A stretch of DNA of 5,263 nt, taken from positions 1 through 5,263 of the forward strand of contig CAMRVW010000131.1 of the NCBI GenBank assembly GCA_947054185.1, in the 5' to 3' direction. A program made the translations under genes and the position numbers. Origin of the DNA: an uncultured Rikenellaceae bacterium (GTDB lineage: Bacteria > Bacteroidota > Bacteroidia > Bacteroidales > Rikenellaceae). Of the stretch, positions 5,219-5,263 are shown one piece after another; position 1 is the stretch's first letter; every line of letters begins with the position of its first letter. The notes beneath the pieces are model-generated. The model saw nothing but the letters and a program-made list of their open reading frames with translations. It made no database searches and was not told the DNA's origin.

Positions 5219-5263
5219 AACCCCGTTTGGTTATTATAGTTTAGTGACTTAAGCACGCAATTA

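Larger units (their letters stand above)
4822..5263. other. Gene-free repeat-rich region downstream of malP
   Basis: No convincing gene lies here. Frames on both strands stay open for 80-120 codons, but they run through 110-nt tandem repeats whose length is not a multiple of three, so the copies are read in different frames and encode no conserved repeat; these frames resemble no protein I recognise. The region contains short degenerate repeats (4835-4926), two 110-nt copies plus a partial third (4927-5198), hairpins that may end malP transcription, and a GC-rich stem at 5189-5218. The last 45 bases are A/T-richer and featureless. Confidence 0.7.

Noticed and set aside
4988..5239. Plus-strand 83-codon frame in the downstream repeats
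   Set aside because: It runs through tandem repeats of 110 nt, which shift frame from copy to copy, and the composition is unlike a folded protein. No recognisable domain.

Overview
The window looks like chromosomal DNA from a member of the Bacteroidales (phylum Bacteroidota). The evidence is a good match to the Bacteroidetes -33/-7 promoter pattern (TTTG, 20 nt, TATCTTTG) in front of ychF, AT-rich start-codon contexts without Shine-Dalgarno sequences, GC-rich coding DNA set between AT-rich spacers, and the gene families present. I cannot resolve family or genus from the sequence alone.

Layout: positions 1-395 are a gene-free, AT-rich spacer. ychF, a conserved ribosome-associated P-loop ATPase, lies on the minus strand at 396-1493. 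A 477-nt divergent spacer (1494-1970) follows. Most of it is a tandem array of four copies of a roughly 78-nt palindromic repeat (1511-1818), oriented so that each copy presents a full or degraded promoter pointing at ychF. On the plus strand, pgmB (beta-phosphoglucomutase, 1971-2630) overlaps by 8 nt with a GH65 glycoside phosphorylase, most likely maltose phosphorylase (2623-4821). The last 442 nt (4822-5263) contain no convincing gene. They hold short degenerate repeats, two tandem 110-nt repeats with terminator-like hairpins, a partial third copy and a GC-rich hairpin.

How the genes work together: the two plus-strand genes form a compact cytosolic maltose-use pathway. Maltose phosphorylase splits maltose with phosphate into glucose and beta-glucose-1-phosphate, and beta-phosphoglucomutase converts the latter to glucose-6-phosphate. 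One of the two hexoses is therefore phosphorylated without spending ATP. No transporter or regulator of this pathway is in the window. ychF is a housekeeping gene that happens to be divergent to it.

The genes themselves are ordinary. The interest lies in the two non-coding repeat systems: the promoter-bearing palindromic array, which also leaves a misleading 93-codon open extension in frame with ychF, and the 110-nt hairpin repeats downstream of the phosphorylase. Nothing here clearly shows a new protein system.
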